DNA of 64,000 nucleotides, from positions 26,103 through 90,102 of the forward strand of contig JAIPJM010000009.1 of the NCBI GenBank assembly GCA_021734255.1, in the 5' to 3' direction. The position numbers were made by a program, and so were the translations under genes. Positions 26,096 to 36,389 of the stretch are shown here, piece after piece; within the stretch, counting starts at the first letter, position 1, and each line of letters opens with the position of its first letter. This DNA is from Fidelibacterota bacterium. GTDB taxonomy: Bacteria > Fidelibacterota > UBA8477 > JABMPR01. The notes beneath the pieces were generated by a model that did no database searches, had not been told where the DNA came from, and saw nothing but the letters and a program-made list of their open reading frames with translations.

Positions 26096-26259
26096 TGATT
26101 AAACCTGTTCTTCTGTGATTAGTATTAATTTTATCTGGTTGTGAAAAAATTCTTTTTCCGGGAGATTAAAATCGTGAGGCTGGTTAAGGGACTCACAATA
26201 AGAATTTAATCCCGCTGTATACCATGTCAATTAAAATTGCATCAATAATTGAGATTGTG

Positions 26260-27522
26260 TTATGTGTCAATCCGGAAGTGTTCGAAGAGGGATTCAGCTA
26301 AATAGTGGCTTCCAAAAAAGCAGATCGCCTGTTCAGGGGTTTGCTTCATCCGGGATGCAAACTCAAGTGTGGCAAGTGGATCATTATGAATGAGATCTGG
26401 ATCAACCCCCTGGTCTCGCATGGCTTGCCTGCCCAGGGCAGAGTAACCTTTGAACTCGGTATACAGGACCTGCCCCGTCCACCCCTGGAGTATCTGTAAC
26501 ATCCCATCTATATTTTTGCGCTGATTAAATGCGGCGATCAGGATCGCATCCTGCATCCCTGCATGCCGCAATGAGTCCAGCAGCGCTGTCAGACCCTCAA
26601 CATTATGTGCCACATCATACAACACGACTGGATCCACACTTAAAGGCTGCATCCGGCCTAACCAATGCATATCATTCAATCCTTGTTGGATGATCTCTTC
26701 ATTCAATTCCAGACCCAGGGTATCCAGGGAGGCCAGGACATTGCAGAAATTATCGACCTGGTGCAAACCATGGAATGGGAGTTCGACATTCACCTGTTTA
26801 TTACTGCAAATCAGGTCTACCTGTTGTGTCAAGCCAACTGGCGTGATCGATTGAATAGAGCTGACGGAGGGGACATAGGTCATCTCAGCCTTTCTTTGCT
26901 CACAGACCTCTTGCATCAATTTTACGACACTTCCCTCATTCTTTCCCAGGACCAGCGGTTTGTGAGCCTTGATGATCCCGGCCTTTTCCATGGCGATCTT
27001 TGCCAGGCTGTCACCCAGAATATTCTCATGATCCATTGAAATTGAGGTGATCACACTCAGTTTGGGTTCCACAATATTTGTGGCATCCAGGCGTCCTCCA
27101 AGACCGGTCTCAAATATGGCCAGATCGACGTCCTGTTCATGAAAATAGGTCATTCCCAGCATGGTCAGCACCTCGAAAAAGGTTATGCCCAGGTCTTCAA
27201 TATCCGGCTTCCAGGTCTCGACCTTTTCAATAATAAAACGGTCTGGGACCAACTGGTTACCAATTCGAATGCGTTCATTGGGCTTGATCAGATGGGGGGA
27301 TGTAAACAGTCCCGTTTTGTGTCCATATGCATTTAAAATAGCTGCTAACATGGCTGCTGTTGAGCCCTTCCCGTTCGTCCCTGCAATGTGGATAATGGGG
27401 TAGTGCCTATGGGGAGTTCCAATTCTCTCTGCGAATGCTTCCACCCTGGCCAGTTCAAGTTTCACGCCGGGAACGGTGAGACCAAAAATGTAGTCAAATA
27501 TTTTCTGACTTTCACCTGTCAT
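26260..27522 (-). CDS. folC: Folylpolyglutamate synthase / dihydrofolate synthase
   Basis: A 420-residue Mur-ligase-fold enzyme that adds glutamate to dihydropteroate and to folates. The P-loop is HIAGTNGKGSTAAML near residues 45-59; the FolC-specific FETGLGGRLDATNI lies near 136-149 and SMDHENILG follows. It is the last gene of a minus-strand run with murI 27 bases upstream. Confidence 0.95.
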   Translation of the reverse strand: MTGESQKIFDYIFGLTVPGVKLELARVEAFAERIGTPHRHYPIIHIAGTNGKGSTAAMLAAILNAYGHKTGLFTSPHLIKPNERIRIGNQLVPDRFIIEKVETWKPDIEDLGITFFEVLTMLGMTYFHEQDVDLAIFETGLGGRLDATNIVEPKLSVITSISMDHENILGDSLAKIAMEKAGIIKAHKPLVLGKNEGSVVKLMQEVCEQRKAEMTYVPSVSSIQSITPVGLTQQVDLICSNKQVNVELPFHGLHQVDNFCNVLASLDTLGLELNEEIIQQGLNDMHWLGRMQPLSVDPVVLYDVAHNVEGLTALLDSLRHAGMQDAILIAAFNQRKNIDGMLQILQGWTGQVLYTEFKGYSALGRQAMRDQGVDPDLIHNDPLATLEFASRMKQTPEQAICFFGSHYLAESLFEHFRIDT

Positions 27523-27549
27523 GCTGTGATCCTGTTTATTAATGCGAGC

Positions 27550-28392
27550 TTATTTCAGATGCTTGTAGGATTCCAGAACTTCCAGCTCGACTTTGAATAA
27601 ATTCTCCAGAGAGCGACCGAGAAACCTGGAGGCAGTTTCTTCAAATTTTTGGGGAAAGTCGGAGACATAGAAGCGGTGTTTCCCCGGATCACTTCCCTGG
27701 TCATTGAGCAGGCCCAGCTTTTCCAGTACATCCCTGACAACCTGAGCTGTTTCCTCGCCTGAGTCCACCAACTTGACATCATTTCCTATGACACGTTGAA
27801 TGGCGGGTTTCAGATAGGGATAGTGAGTACAACCGAGAATGAGTGAATCAGGTTTATTGCGTGCGAAAACCTTCAGGTATTCTTCAAGGACCTCTGTGAC
27901 CACACCATCGTGGGGCCAATCTTCCTCTACCAGGGGCACCAGAAGTGGGCAGGCTTGTTCCCTAACATTCATCATGGGATCGATCGCTTTTATGGCTGAG
28001 CTATATGCTCCTGAGCGGATGGTCGAAGCAGTGCCAATGACACCGACCTGTTTATTATGTGAAACTGCAACAGCGGCCATTGATCCAGGTTCGATTACCC
28101 CCACAACCGGGATATCCAGGTTTTCCTGAAGCGATCTCAATGCTACTGAAGAGGCAGTATTACAGGCCACCACCACCATTTTGACTTGTTGATCCAGAAG
28201 AAATGATGATATCTGGTGGGAAAATCTGATGACGGTCTCATTGGATTTAGATCCGTAAGGGACGCGGGCTGTATCGCCGAAATAGACCAGATGTTCATGA
28301 GGCAGAAGATCGATGAGAGCTCTGACGACAGAGATTCCACCCAAACCGGAATCAAAAATACCGATGGCTTGTTCAGAATTGAGAGCGGTCAT
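27550..28392 (-). CDS. murI: Glutamate racemase
   Basis: A 280-residue glutamate racemase that supplies D-glutamate for peptidoglycan. The motif IFDSGLGGISVVRAL opens the protein, and the two catalytic cysteines are visible in VVACNTASS (near 75) and LGCTHYPYLKP (near 188). Its ATG overlaps the stop of the wall-amidase gene in an ATGA junction, so synthesis and hydrolysis of cell wall are linked in one operon. Confidence 0.95.
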   Translation of the reverse strand: MTALNSEQAIGIFDSGLGGISVVRALIDLLPHEHLVYFGDTARVPYGSKSNETVIRFSHQISSFLLDQQVKMVVVACNTASSVALRSLQENLDIPVVGVIEPGSMAAVAVSHNKQVGVIGTASTIRSGAYSSAIKAIDPMMNVREQACPLLVPLVEEDWPHDGVVTEVLEEYLKVFARNKPDSLILGCTHYPYLKPAIQRVIGNDVKLVDSGEETAQVVRDVLEKLGLLNDQGSDPGKHRFYVSDFPQKFEETASRFLGRSLENLFKVELEVLESYKHLK

Positions 28393-29921
28393 GGTGAGAG
28401 TAGCTTCTCATGTCTGGTCTTGTATTTCATCAAGGCATTAAATATCGCTTCTGCTGCCCTTTGTCTATAGGCTGCCTGTTTTAATCGTTTCGCATCATTT
28501 TTATTCGAAATAAAGCCCAATTCGATGAGTACGTTAGGCATAGTTGCACCAATAAGCACGATAAACCCGGCCTGTTTTACCCCGCGATTCTGGCCGACGA
28601 GTTTTTTGTCAAATTCGCTCTGCACCAGGTCAGCCAGGGTTTCACTCTGCTGCATGAAAGAACTTTGAGCCATCGTTGCAACGATGACCTGTTCGGCACT
28701 GAGTTCACTATAATGGTCAGTGGCTTTTTCAAGTTGGATAACTGAGTTTTCCATTTCTGCCACTGCAATGGCTGCGTCGATCTTTCCCGGTTTCAGGAGG
28801 TAGGTCTCAAAACCGGATGCCCGCTTGTTCTTGTTCGCATTGACATGGATACTCAGGAAGACCTTGCCTTCGGCTTCGTTGGCGATCTTGGTCCGTTCCC
28901 ACAGAGGGACGAATACATCCTTATCTCTGGTGTACACAACCTCAATATCTGTACGCTGCTCGATCAGCCGACCCAGCCGCTTGACCACATCAAGAACGAT
29001 ATCTTTTTCCTTCGCCCCATTGCCCCTGGCTCCAGGATCATGCCCCCCGTGTCCAGCATCAAGGACCACCTTGTTTAGCTTCCATTTGGCACGCTCCTGA
29101 TCCAGAAAATGAGTCTGATCGATCACATAAGGTCTCCTGATGGTGATCAGGATCTCAGGAGGAGAATCACGATGGAGGACATCATGCCCTTCGACCTCAC
29201 CTCTGAGACGAAAAGTTAGTTGGGTCGTACCGTCCAACTGATCAGCTGAGACCGACCGGACAGAGCCACCTTGTGGTATCACAGTCTGTTCCAGTGTTTT
29301 TTTATCGACCTTGGCAGAGGGCAAGGTAACATACAACCACTCCCCCCGGTTGATCCAGGCCTTCACTGATTTGGCATCATAGCGGTTCGCCGTTCTGATC
29401 CTGATGACCGTTCCATTCTGTCTTTCTTCGATCTGCGATGAGACGATCTCGTAAGGAGAGAACTCTGGTAATTCTTCAGCCTGCTGCTCAATGAGGTCTT
29501 CTGTGTCCTCTCCAGTCAGCATGGTCACAGCGGAGACCAGGCCAACCTTTTGCAGTAGATCAACAAAATCCTTCATGGGCAAGTAGATCTCACCATCGAA
29601 TACAACCACCGGTCTGGACATCTGGAAGGTCTTATCCTCAACCATGATATAGCGATTATAGGCCGTAACTTTCACCTTCAAATTGTCCAGGCGGAAAACG
29701 TATTTTCGGACCGTTGGGTTGACGAAAGGTGTTGTTTTATAGGCGTTCAGCAGGTCTGTAACTGAAATGTATTGGTTTTGATTGATAACGTAAATGGGGA
29801 TGGCAGGAACGTAGTGATCGTTGGACGCTTTCTGGAGGATCACCTCTGTCCGCCGAGCGAACAGAGTGCTCGCCACTAGTAGCAGCAAAAGGAGAATAAG
29901 CGTATGTCGAATTCTGGTCAT
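28389..29921 (-). CDS. N-acetylmuramoyl-L-alanine amidase with AMIN-like domain
   Basis: A 510-residue exported zinc amidase. After a signal peptide (about 1-22) come two non-catalytic parts, a copper-amine-oxidase-N-like domain (about 30-130) and an AMIN-like beta domain (about 155-270), then Amidase_3 (about 290-500). The catalytic part shows VVLDAGHGGHDPGARG, the SIHVNANKN zinc-His motif and IELGFISNKND near the end. It cleaves the amide bond between muramic acid and the peptide, usually during cell separation. It overlaps murI and lies 29 bases after an outer-membrane barrel gene. Confidence 0.92.
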   Translation of the reverse strand: MTRIRHTLILLLLLLVASTLFARRTEVILQKASNDHYVPAIPIYVINQNQYISVTDLLNAYKTTPFVNPTVRKYVFRLDNLKVKVTAYNRYIMVEDKTFQMSRPVVVFDGEIYLPMKDFVDLLQKVGLVSAVTMLTGEDTEDLIEQQAEELPEFSPYEIVSSQIEERQNGTVIRIRTANRYDAKSVKAWINRGEWLYVTLPSAKVDKKTLEQTVIPQGGSVRSVSADQLDGTTQLTFRLRGEVEGHDVLHRDSPPEILITIRRPYVIDQTHFLDQERAKWKLNKVVLDAGHGGHDPGARGNGAKEKDIVLDVVKRLGRLIEQRTDIEVVYTRDKDVFVPLWERTKIANEAEGKVFLSIHVNANKNKRASGFETYLLKPGKIDAAIAVAEMENSVIQLEKATDHYSELSAEQVIVATMAQSSFMQQSETLADLVQSEFDKKLVGQNRGVKQAGFIVLIGATMPNVLIELGFISNKNDAKRLKQAAYRQRAAEAIFNALMKYKTRHEKLLSP

Positions 29922-29950
29922 AATTAGCGTTGAAATTAGTTGCTGTGCTT

Positions 29951-31576
29951 TTACAACACAATGGACAACTGAAATCCGAAGGCGGGTGGTATTGAGGTAA
30001 AAGTTTCTTGAAATTTTTGAGTCTGAGCGACCCTAAATTCAATGATACTACTACGGAAAGGCTCACACCTGACAAGTAAGTACCATCTTTGACCATCACC
30101 ATAGGCAGAGAAAAAACTATAACTTTCTATCAGACCGGTCTCATAGGTCGTAAGATTGAGGCGGGAGTCCGGGACGAGATACCTCGAATACCCCAAATTG
30201 ATTCGGTAACTTCTGACTGGTGACCACTGTAACCTCTGTTGAAGAAGCGCAGATCGCTGGTGGCCCGACTGTGCCACTTTAATGTTTGCTCTATACCGCA
30301 AGCTCTGGTGCAACTGGTGTGAGTAAGACAATGACAGTTTATTCACTTTCCAATCTATTCTGGAACCACTCCACAGATCATCCGGATACATGGGGTAGCG
30401 CTTTTTACTGGATAGTTGCACCTGTAATTTCCGCTCCCTGGCTTTCAGTATTGCCATCAGAGAAAATTGTTGGATATGTTGCAGATCAACCAGCGAGTTG
30501 ATGTAGGACGGTAAACCGCCATCCAAGGAGAAATGAAGGCGAAGAAACTTTCTGGGGTTCGTCTGGATTCTTAAGGCGTATGCTGTCTCTCCGGATCCAT
30601 TCTGACTGATCAATCGCAGCGGGGCTGAAGTTCCTCGATCATTTTCTTCATAATGACGTAGCTGTATGCTCACCCTCAGCAGCTCCATTCGCACGGCCCA
30701 ATCTGCGACGAGTCGCTTATAACCCGCCCCCAGCACAATGAATAACTGGATCTTCTGATTATCATGCTCCCACTGATATCCCAGCTCCATTTCCATGCCT
30801 TTTGTAATCTTTGATCCAACATAATAGAAGGTACCCTGGTCGTAATAAAGCATGAGCAAACCAAACTCCCGGTGTAGCTTTGTGGCATATGATTTTGAAA
30901 CAGGATGAATCCCCGTAAGGTCTTCGGCAAATCCAGACTCACGCCAGCGTCCTAGCAACTGCCTGCCTGACCCATAAGCAACAATGTCCATTCCATCCCT
31001 TTGCCAGCTTGCGGCTATACCCTGCAAATAGCCATTTTCCCGGGTGGAATAATGTGCCGTAGCTCTGGGTCTCAACCTTGTAGTTAAACTGCCAGGTAGA
31101 ATGCTTAACCTGGAATACCCCGGGCTGAACAGCATCCCGCTTCCAGCCCTGACAACAAAGTTCCCCAGTAATACCTGATCTATGCCTTGAAGACGATCTG
31201 TAGCAACTGAGAAAGCAGCATGGTCATTACTCCTCTTTTCTCCAGGGTCCTGCTCAAGGACAAAAGTCACATCCAGGAAGTCGCTTTTTACCCACCCTTT
31301 ATTCATCATACGCCAGCCCTGAAGCGAGGGTGAATATTGGATGCGTTGCCGCAAAACTGCCTTGCCCAGGGAAAACTGCCATGGTGACTGCGCACCGGAC
31401 AAGGAATCAGCATATGCTATATCCAAGTCAGTCGGTATTTGGTGCAATTGGTTGATCAATTCAGTCTCATATCTCAACTCATCTGGTTCACCCAGTTCTT
31501 CGACGACGGATTCTTGGTCCTGCTGAGCGCTAAGGAGCGTACACAAGCAGAAAAGTAGATTAAGTCTGGTGATCAC
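29951..31576 (-). CDS. Putative outer-membrane beta-barrel protein
   Basis: I place the start at the GTG at 31576 (GTGA overlap with the upstream stop), which gives a signal peptide NLLFCLCTLLSAQ; the frame extends further to 31756 but with a non-secretory sequence. The resulting 541-residue protein has a short helical N-terminal part (ELINQLHQIPTDL, reminiscent of helix-hairpin-helix motifs in some Bacteroidota outer-membrane proteins), then some twenty aromatic-rich strands, including VVRAGSGMLFSPGYSR. This pattern indicates a beta-barrel. Function is not known. It is coupled to a PorV-like gene and to the amidase. Confidence 0.65.
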   Translation of the reverse strand: MITRLNLLFCLCTLLSAQQDQESVVEELGEPDELRYETELINQLHQIPTDLDIAYADSLSGAQSPWQFSLGKAVLRQRIQYSPSLQGWRMMNKGWVKSDFLDVTFVLEQDPGEKRSNDHAAFSVATDRLQGIDQVLLGNFVVRAGSGMLFSPGYSRLSILPGSLTTRLRPRATAHYSTRENGYLQGIAASWQRDGMDIVAYGSGRQLLGRWRESGFAEDLTGIHPVSKSYATKLHREFGLLMLYYDQGTFYYVGSKITKGMEMELGYQWEHDNQKIQLFIVLGAGYKRLVADWAVRMELLRVSIQLRHYEENDRGTSAPLRLISQNGSGETAYALRIQTNPRKFLRLHFSLDGGLPSYINSLVDLQHIQQFSLMAILKARERKLQVQLSSKKRYPMYPDDLWSGSRIDWKVNKLSLSYSHQLHQSLRYRANIKVAQSGHQRSALLQQRLQWSPVRSYRINLGYSRYLVPDSRLNLTTYETGLIESYSFFSAYGDGQRWYLLVRCEPFRSSIIEFRVAQTQKFQETFTSIPPAFGFQLSIVL

Positions 31577-32388
31577 AGAGCGATCTCCAGGCCCAGGCCA
31601 TGGGAGGCCGGCAGAATGGGATGATGCACATAAAAATAATATATGTCGAACGGCTCCCGACTGAACTTCCAGCCCATGGAAAGCTTCTGACTTTTGTCCC
31701 TGAATCCACCGGCGACCTGCAAGTGAGGATATAGATCCAGGCTTAACCCAAAACAAAACTCCGGTGGGAGCGCCTCCTCCTTCTCAAGACCCAATATGAG
31801 TTCTGTCTTAGCTGTGGTATATGACAATCCAGTTTGAAACCGTTGAGCAACGCGGAAGGCTTTTTTGACCTGAATAAGATGAAACATAGTGGAGCCAAAC
31901 GTGATATCATCGGAAACACGATACATGATACTTGGCGAGAGTGAGATGGTCCTTCGAGTGGTCAGTGTTTTAACGCCCAACTGCAGATAGTTAAAACTTA
32001 TCCCAGCAGATAACTTCTCCTCAAGCTCTAATGCCATCCCCAGGGTGAGTTGTAGTTCCTGATAGAACTCATCTCCCAAAAAGTTCAAACTGGCAGCGAG
32101 GGGAATGTTTTTCACCTGCATCGTGGAACGAAGTGAACCAGCGTGGATATTTAAACTCTGGTATGGAATGAAATAATTAAATTGTATACCAGTGTTGTCT
32201 GCAACACTCAGGAGCGCCGGATTTATCATCACTCGTGTCAGGGATGGCGCACCAACCACAGTGACATTGCCAGAAGCGCTAGGCCAGCCCGCTTCCATAA
32301 GCTCATATCCAGCCTTGAGAGAGACGGGTAAAATACTAAACTTGACAAACAGCATACACAAAAACAGTGCATGAATTAGTTTCAACAT
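31573..32388 (-). CDS. PorV/PorQ-like outer-membrane protein
   Basis: A 271-residue protein with a signal peptide (about 1-26). The N-terminal mature part, ASGNVTVVGAPSLTRVMINPALL, resembles the alanine/glycine-rich stretch ending in NPA-L found in PorV/PorQ and related FadL-fold barrels of the FCB group. Alternating beta-strands fill the rest. PorV shuttles T9SS cargo and PorQ has a related part, but many such proteins have unknown roles; at 271 residues it is shorter than PorV. It is the first gene of a tight run to folC. The GTG start of the next barrel overlaps its stop. Confidence 0.55.
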   Translation of the reverse strand: MLKLIHALFLCMLFVKFSILPVSLKAGYELMEAGWPSASGNVTVVGAPSLTRVMINPALLSVADNTGIQFNYFIPYQSLNIHAGSLRSTMQVKNIPLAASLNFLGDEFYQELQLTLGMALELEEKLSAGISFNYLQLGVKTLTTRRTISLSPSIMYRVSDDITFGSTMFHLIQVKKAFRVAQRFQTGLSYTTAKTELILGLEKEEALPPEFCFGLSLDLYPHLQVAGGFRDKSQKLSMGWKFSREPFDIYYFYVHHPILPASHGLGLEIAL

Positions 32389-32489
32389 AATTCGATCCGA
32401 TTGTTAACTTTGATTGATGTTTTAAAAGTGTGATCTAGTTTAAAAGTAAAACTTATTCAGAGCAATAACTAAAATAGTAGGAAGTGCAT

Positions 32490-32741
32490 ATGTCACAAAT
32501 GTTCAGTCGCGAATTAAAAGATCTAATGATCGATAAGATCAAAGCATATACCCAAACTGAACTGGACCATGAGCTGGGAAATTTTGAAGCCGAATTTCTT
32601 ATCGACTTCATTACGGAAACCTTTGGTCCGCTATACTATAATCAGGCTATTCAGGATGTCCAGGTGCACCTGTCCGCCGCTCTCGATTCCATGGGTGAAA
32701 GAATGGTGGAGTTGGAGAAACCGATACCTTTCCAGGTCTAG
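32490..32741 (+). CDS. DUF2164-family protein
   Basis: An 83-residue DUF2164 protein: FSRELKDLMIDKIKAY..ELDHELGNFEAEFLIDFITE..GPLYYNQAIQD is the family pattern. Function is unknown. I start it at the ATG at 32490, preceded at a good distance by TAGGAAG; a GTG two codons upstream (32484) would overlap that site. It is a lone plus-strand gene between two minus-strand units and overlaps the end of the convergent barrel gene by four bases. Confidence 0.8.
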   Translation: MSQMFSRELKDLMIDKIKAYTQTELDHELGNFEAEFLIDFITETFGPLYYNQAIQDVQVHLSAALDSMGERMVELEKPIPFQV

Positions 32742-34501
32742 CGGTATACCAGAGAAAGAAAGATCTTGGGGAGCAGATAATCGCGATCACCATCGACGAC
32801 GGAGATCACCCGCCCATCTAAATCCAGAAATAAGTGATTCCCCAACAGATGTCTGACTCCAAAAAGCGGACCCTCACCTTTCCAGTGGTCATCATCTCTC
32901 TTGGTGGATGCATAGCTTGTCGTACGACTATGGTTAAGGTAACCAATCCAACCAACCCACCCCCTATATGCAAAAGCAAGCTTCATTGACAGTTCGGTCT
33001 GTTGACGTTCACTGGATACCTGCTGAATGAATTTACTCCAGTCCAGCTGGCCTTCATCCTCCCACCTGGAGCTGAACCTGGTTGTTAGTGACCATCGAGT
33101 CAGGAATCGATACCTGACCTGTTTTGATAAGTCCAGAGAGCGGTGGACAAAGCTTCGGGATGGCTGATCCATCTCAATAAAGAGATCATCATAGTCATAG
33201 TCGAAGTAATTGCTCCTGATGCGTGCTTTTGCACGACCATCCCAGGTATTGCGTCTCCAATCGAACTCTGACCAGAGCACCAGATTACGATTCCAGTAAT
33301 TTTCAGCACTCCGGGTGTTAAAAAGATAGATCAAATGAAAAAGGCTCAGTTTCGTACCGATTTCAAAGCGGATGAATGGGTTGGGTTGATAGGTCCCGCT
33401 GATCTCTGTCCTGAAGCGCCATTCGTCCCTGTCATCATTATTATTGGTGTCCGGTGTATCGTACTCCAGTCGAGACAAGGTGTTTCGCCAGGTTACAGTG
33501 TCCACCACACCACTGGAGTGGAATATGATATCCTCCCTGAGTTGGTAGAGTACCTGTGAATAGTCCACGAAGTATTTGTTCTGGCTGTTCTCTATCTTGA
33601 ATGCCGCAACAGATGAAAACTTTTCGCCGTCAATTTGTAGTCCGGTCTCGTTGGAGAGCACCAGACGTGTTCTCTCTTCGTCTGTCAGAGTCGAGGCTTG
33701 ATTTCTATCGATCCGTTCACGCTTGATCTCCGTGGACTGATCCCCCCAGTTCAGATCGTGGGTCAGCCTGAAATTGCGGTTCAGGTCATAAGCAAAATGA
33801 TTATTCCAGATCAAGTTGTTGTTGTATCGGGCCTGGGAACTGGCCAGAGAATCAGTAAAGAATTCCTGTTGACGGTCCTCCATCCGGATCGATGTCCGAT
33901 AGGAGGTGATACCTCCAAAACGGATCAGGTACTCACCCATGGCTTGAATGTTGTGGTTGTGGTGTTCCTCAAGTTCATCCACATCTACGGCCAGATTCAG
34001 CGAGATGGACTGGGTGTCCCCTCGCCAACGTTTTCGACCCTGCAAACTGGTGGTCCAGCCCCTATCCTCAAGACCAAAGCGATTCTCTGATCGACCACCA
34101 AGGTACAAGAACAGGTTTTCTGAAAAGCGGTAACCTCCGAGCAGAGCCCAGTTAGTGATGGAGGAACGTAGACCCGTCCGATGGTCCTGGTATTGATTGC
34201 TTTCAAGTCTGATCGAACTGTTCTGACTCTCGAATGGAAACAGATCCGACTTCAATTGATGTTCAATGGAATATTGTTCATCATCATTCGGGCTGGACTC
34301 ATAGGAAAATACTTTATATCTGAGAATATCGTGTACGACTAAAGTACTGGGGCCGATCCGAAAGGTCTGATCCACATTTAGATCATTATTTGTGGAGAGG
34401 TTGTCCTGTTGGAGTTTAAATGCCAGTGAATCCTGACTATAAAGGGGGATGAAGCTAAACAGACCAAAAAGAGCAGTGATAACTGTCTTAAGGCATCTCA
34501 T
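32738..34501 (-). CDS. Putative outer-membrane beta-barrel protein
   Basis: A 587-residue exported protein with a signal peptide (about 1-22, ending PLYSQ). The remainder is almost entirely alternating polar/aromatic beta-strands with long charged loops, for example GYRFSENLFLYLGGRSENRFG, which fits a large outer-membrane barrel. It ends in a typical C-terminal strand with Tyr-Arg (LVYR). No family was recognised. Its start overlaps the FtsB-like gene end by 14 bases, placing it in the enolase-ftsB transcription unit. Confidence 0.6.
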   Translation of the reverse strand: MRCLKTVITALFGLFSFIPLYSQDSLAFKLQQDNLSTNNDLNVDQTFRIGPSTLVVHDILRYKVFSYESSPNDDEQYSIEHQLKSDLFPFESQNSSIRLESNQYQDHRTGLRSSITNWALLGGYRFSENLFLYLGGRSENRFGLEDRGWTTSLQGRKRWRGDTQSISLNLAVDVDELEEHHNHNIQAMGEYLIRFGGITSYRTSIRMEDRQQEFFTDSLASSQARYNNNLIWNNHFAYDLNRNFRLTHDLNWGDQSTEIKRERIDRNQASTLTDEERTRLVLSNETGLQIDGEKFSSVAAFKIENSQNKYFVDYSQVLYQLREDIIFHSSGVVDTVTWRNTLSRLEYDTPDTNNNDDRDEWRFRTEISGTYQPNPFIRFEIGTKLSLFHLIYLFNTRSAENYWNRNLVLWSEFDWRRNTWDGRAKARIRSNYFDYDYDDLFIEMDQPSRSFVHRSLDLSKQVRYRFLTRWSLTTRFSSRWEDEGQLDWSKFIQQVSSERQQTELSMKLAFAYRGWVGWIGYLNHSRTTSYASTKRDDDHWKGEGPLFGVRHLLGNHLFLDLDGRVISVVDGDRDYLLPKIFLSLVYR

Positions 34502-34835
34502 CTTTTTTCTTTGAGTCTATGACAACATGAAAGACCTTTTCACCCGGTTTTGCCATCCTGAATTTCTCACGTGCAATTCGCTCAAGGTATTCAGGGTCAT
34601 TCAGCAGTCTGTCACGCTCGCTTTCCAATTCAGCTTTTTCGATCTCAAGCCGATTGATGTGCGCCTCCATCTCCTCAATCTCTTTTTTGAGTTTAATGAG
34701 GGTATATAGTCCTTCATCCCTGAACACAAATAGCTGGACCAATATGACCAGAATAATAGCCGCAGATATCCAGGCAATCTTATTGCCGAATCTATCGTTG
34801 GATCGTCTTGCTGCTGGTTTTCTTCTTTTAGCCAT
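34488..34835 (-). CDS. Septum formation initiator, FtsB/DivIC family
   Basis: A 115-residue bitopic protein: a basic cytoplasmic tail, one membrane helix (about residues 18-37) and a periplasmic coiled coil (about 45-80, LIKLKKEIEEMEAHINRLE). The segment LNDPEYLERIAREKFRMAKPGE is the conserved FtsB/DivIC end. It would join FtsL and FtsQ in the divisome. It follows enolase by 84 bases, the common eno-ftsB order. Confidence 0.88.
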   Translation of the reverse strand: MAKRRKPAARRSNDRFGNKIAWISAAIILVILVQLFVFRDEGLYTLIKLKKEIEEMEAHINRLEIEKAELESERDRLLNDPEYLERIAREKFRMAKPGEKVFHVVIDSKKKDEMP

Positions 34836-34872
34836 ACTGATAATTATTTCAAATTCATTGCTGAAAAATCAA

Positions 34873-34909
34873 GTGCCCTGTAAAAAATTGCAGCTCTCCT
34901 ACAGGGCAC
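34873..34909 (-). terminator. Hairpin between eno and the FtsB-like gene
   Basis: A perfect 10-base-pair stem (GTGCCCTGTA with TACAGGGCAC) and a 17-base loop. On the minus strand it is followed by TTGATTTTTC, a weak U-tract, so it may partly terminate after enolase or only stabilise the 3' end. Confidence 0.45.
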
Positions 34910-34919
34910 AAAGATGTAT

Positions 34920-36221
<1,302 letters not shown>

Positions 36222-36389
36222 TCATTTGTTAGAATTCTGTATGTAAACTTTATTGTAGATCCACTCATCATCAGCCAACAATGTAAATGAAAAGGTGGGG
36301 TGGTGAAAGCTGATCATCCACAATTTTTTTGCCCCTTTTGAGTATCGTTTTCTTATAGATATGTCTGCTCTGAAATTCTATTATAGGGC

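Noticed and set aside
26120..26215. Hairpin GTGAG...CTCAC between folC and rho
   Set aside because: Five-base stem and poor U-tract; could end folC but not supported enough.
29577..31756. Long N-terminal extension of the barrel gene (start at 31756)
   Set aside because: The first 60 residues are not secretory and overlap the PorV-like gene; the GTG at 31576 gives a signal peptide.
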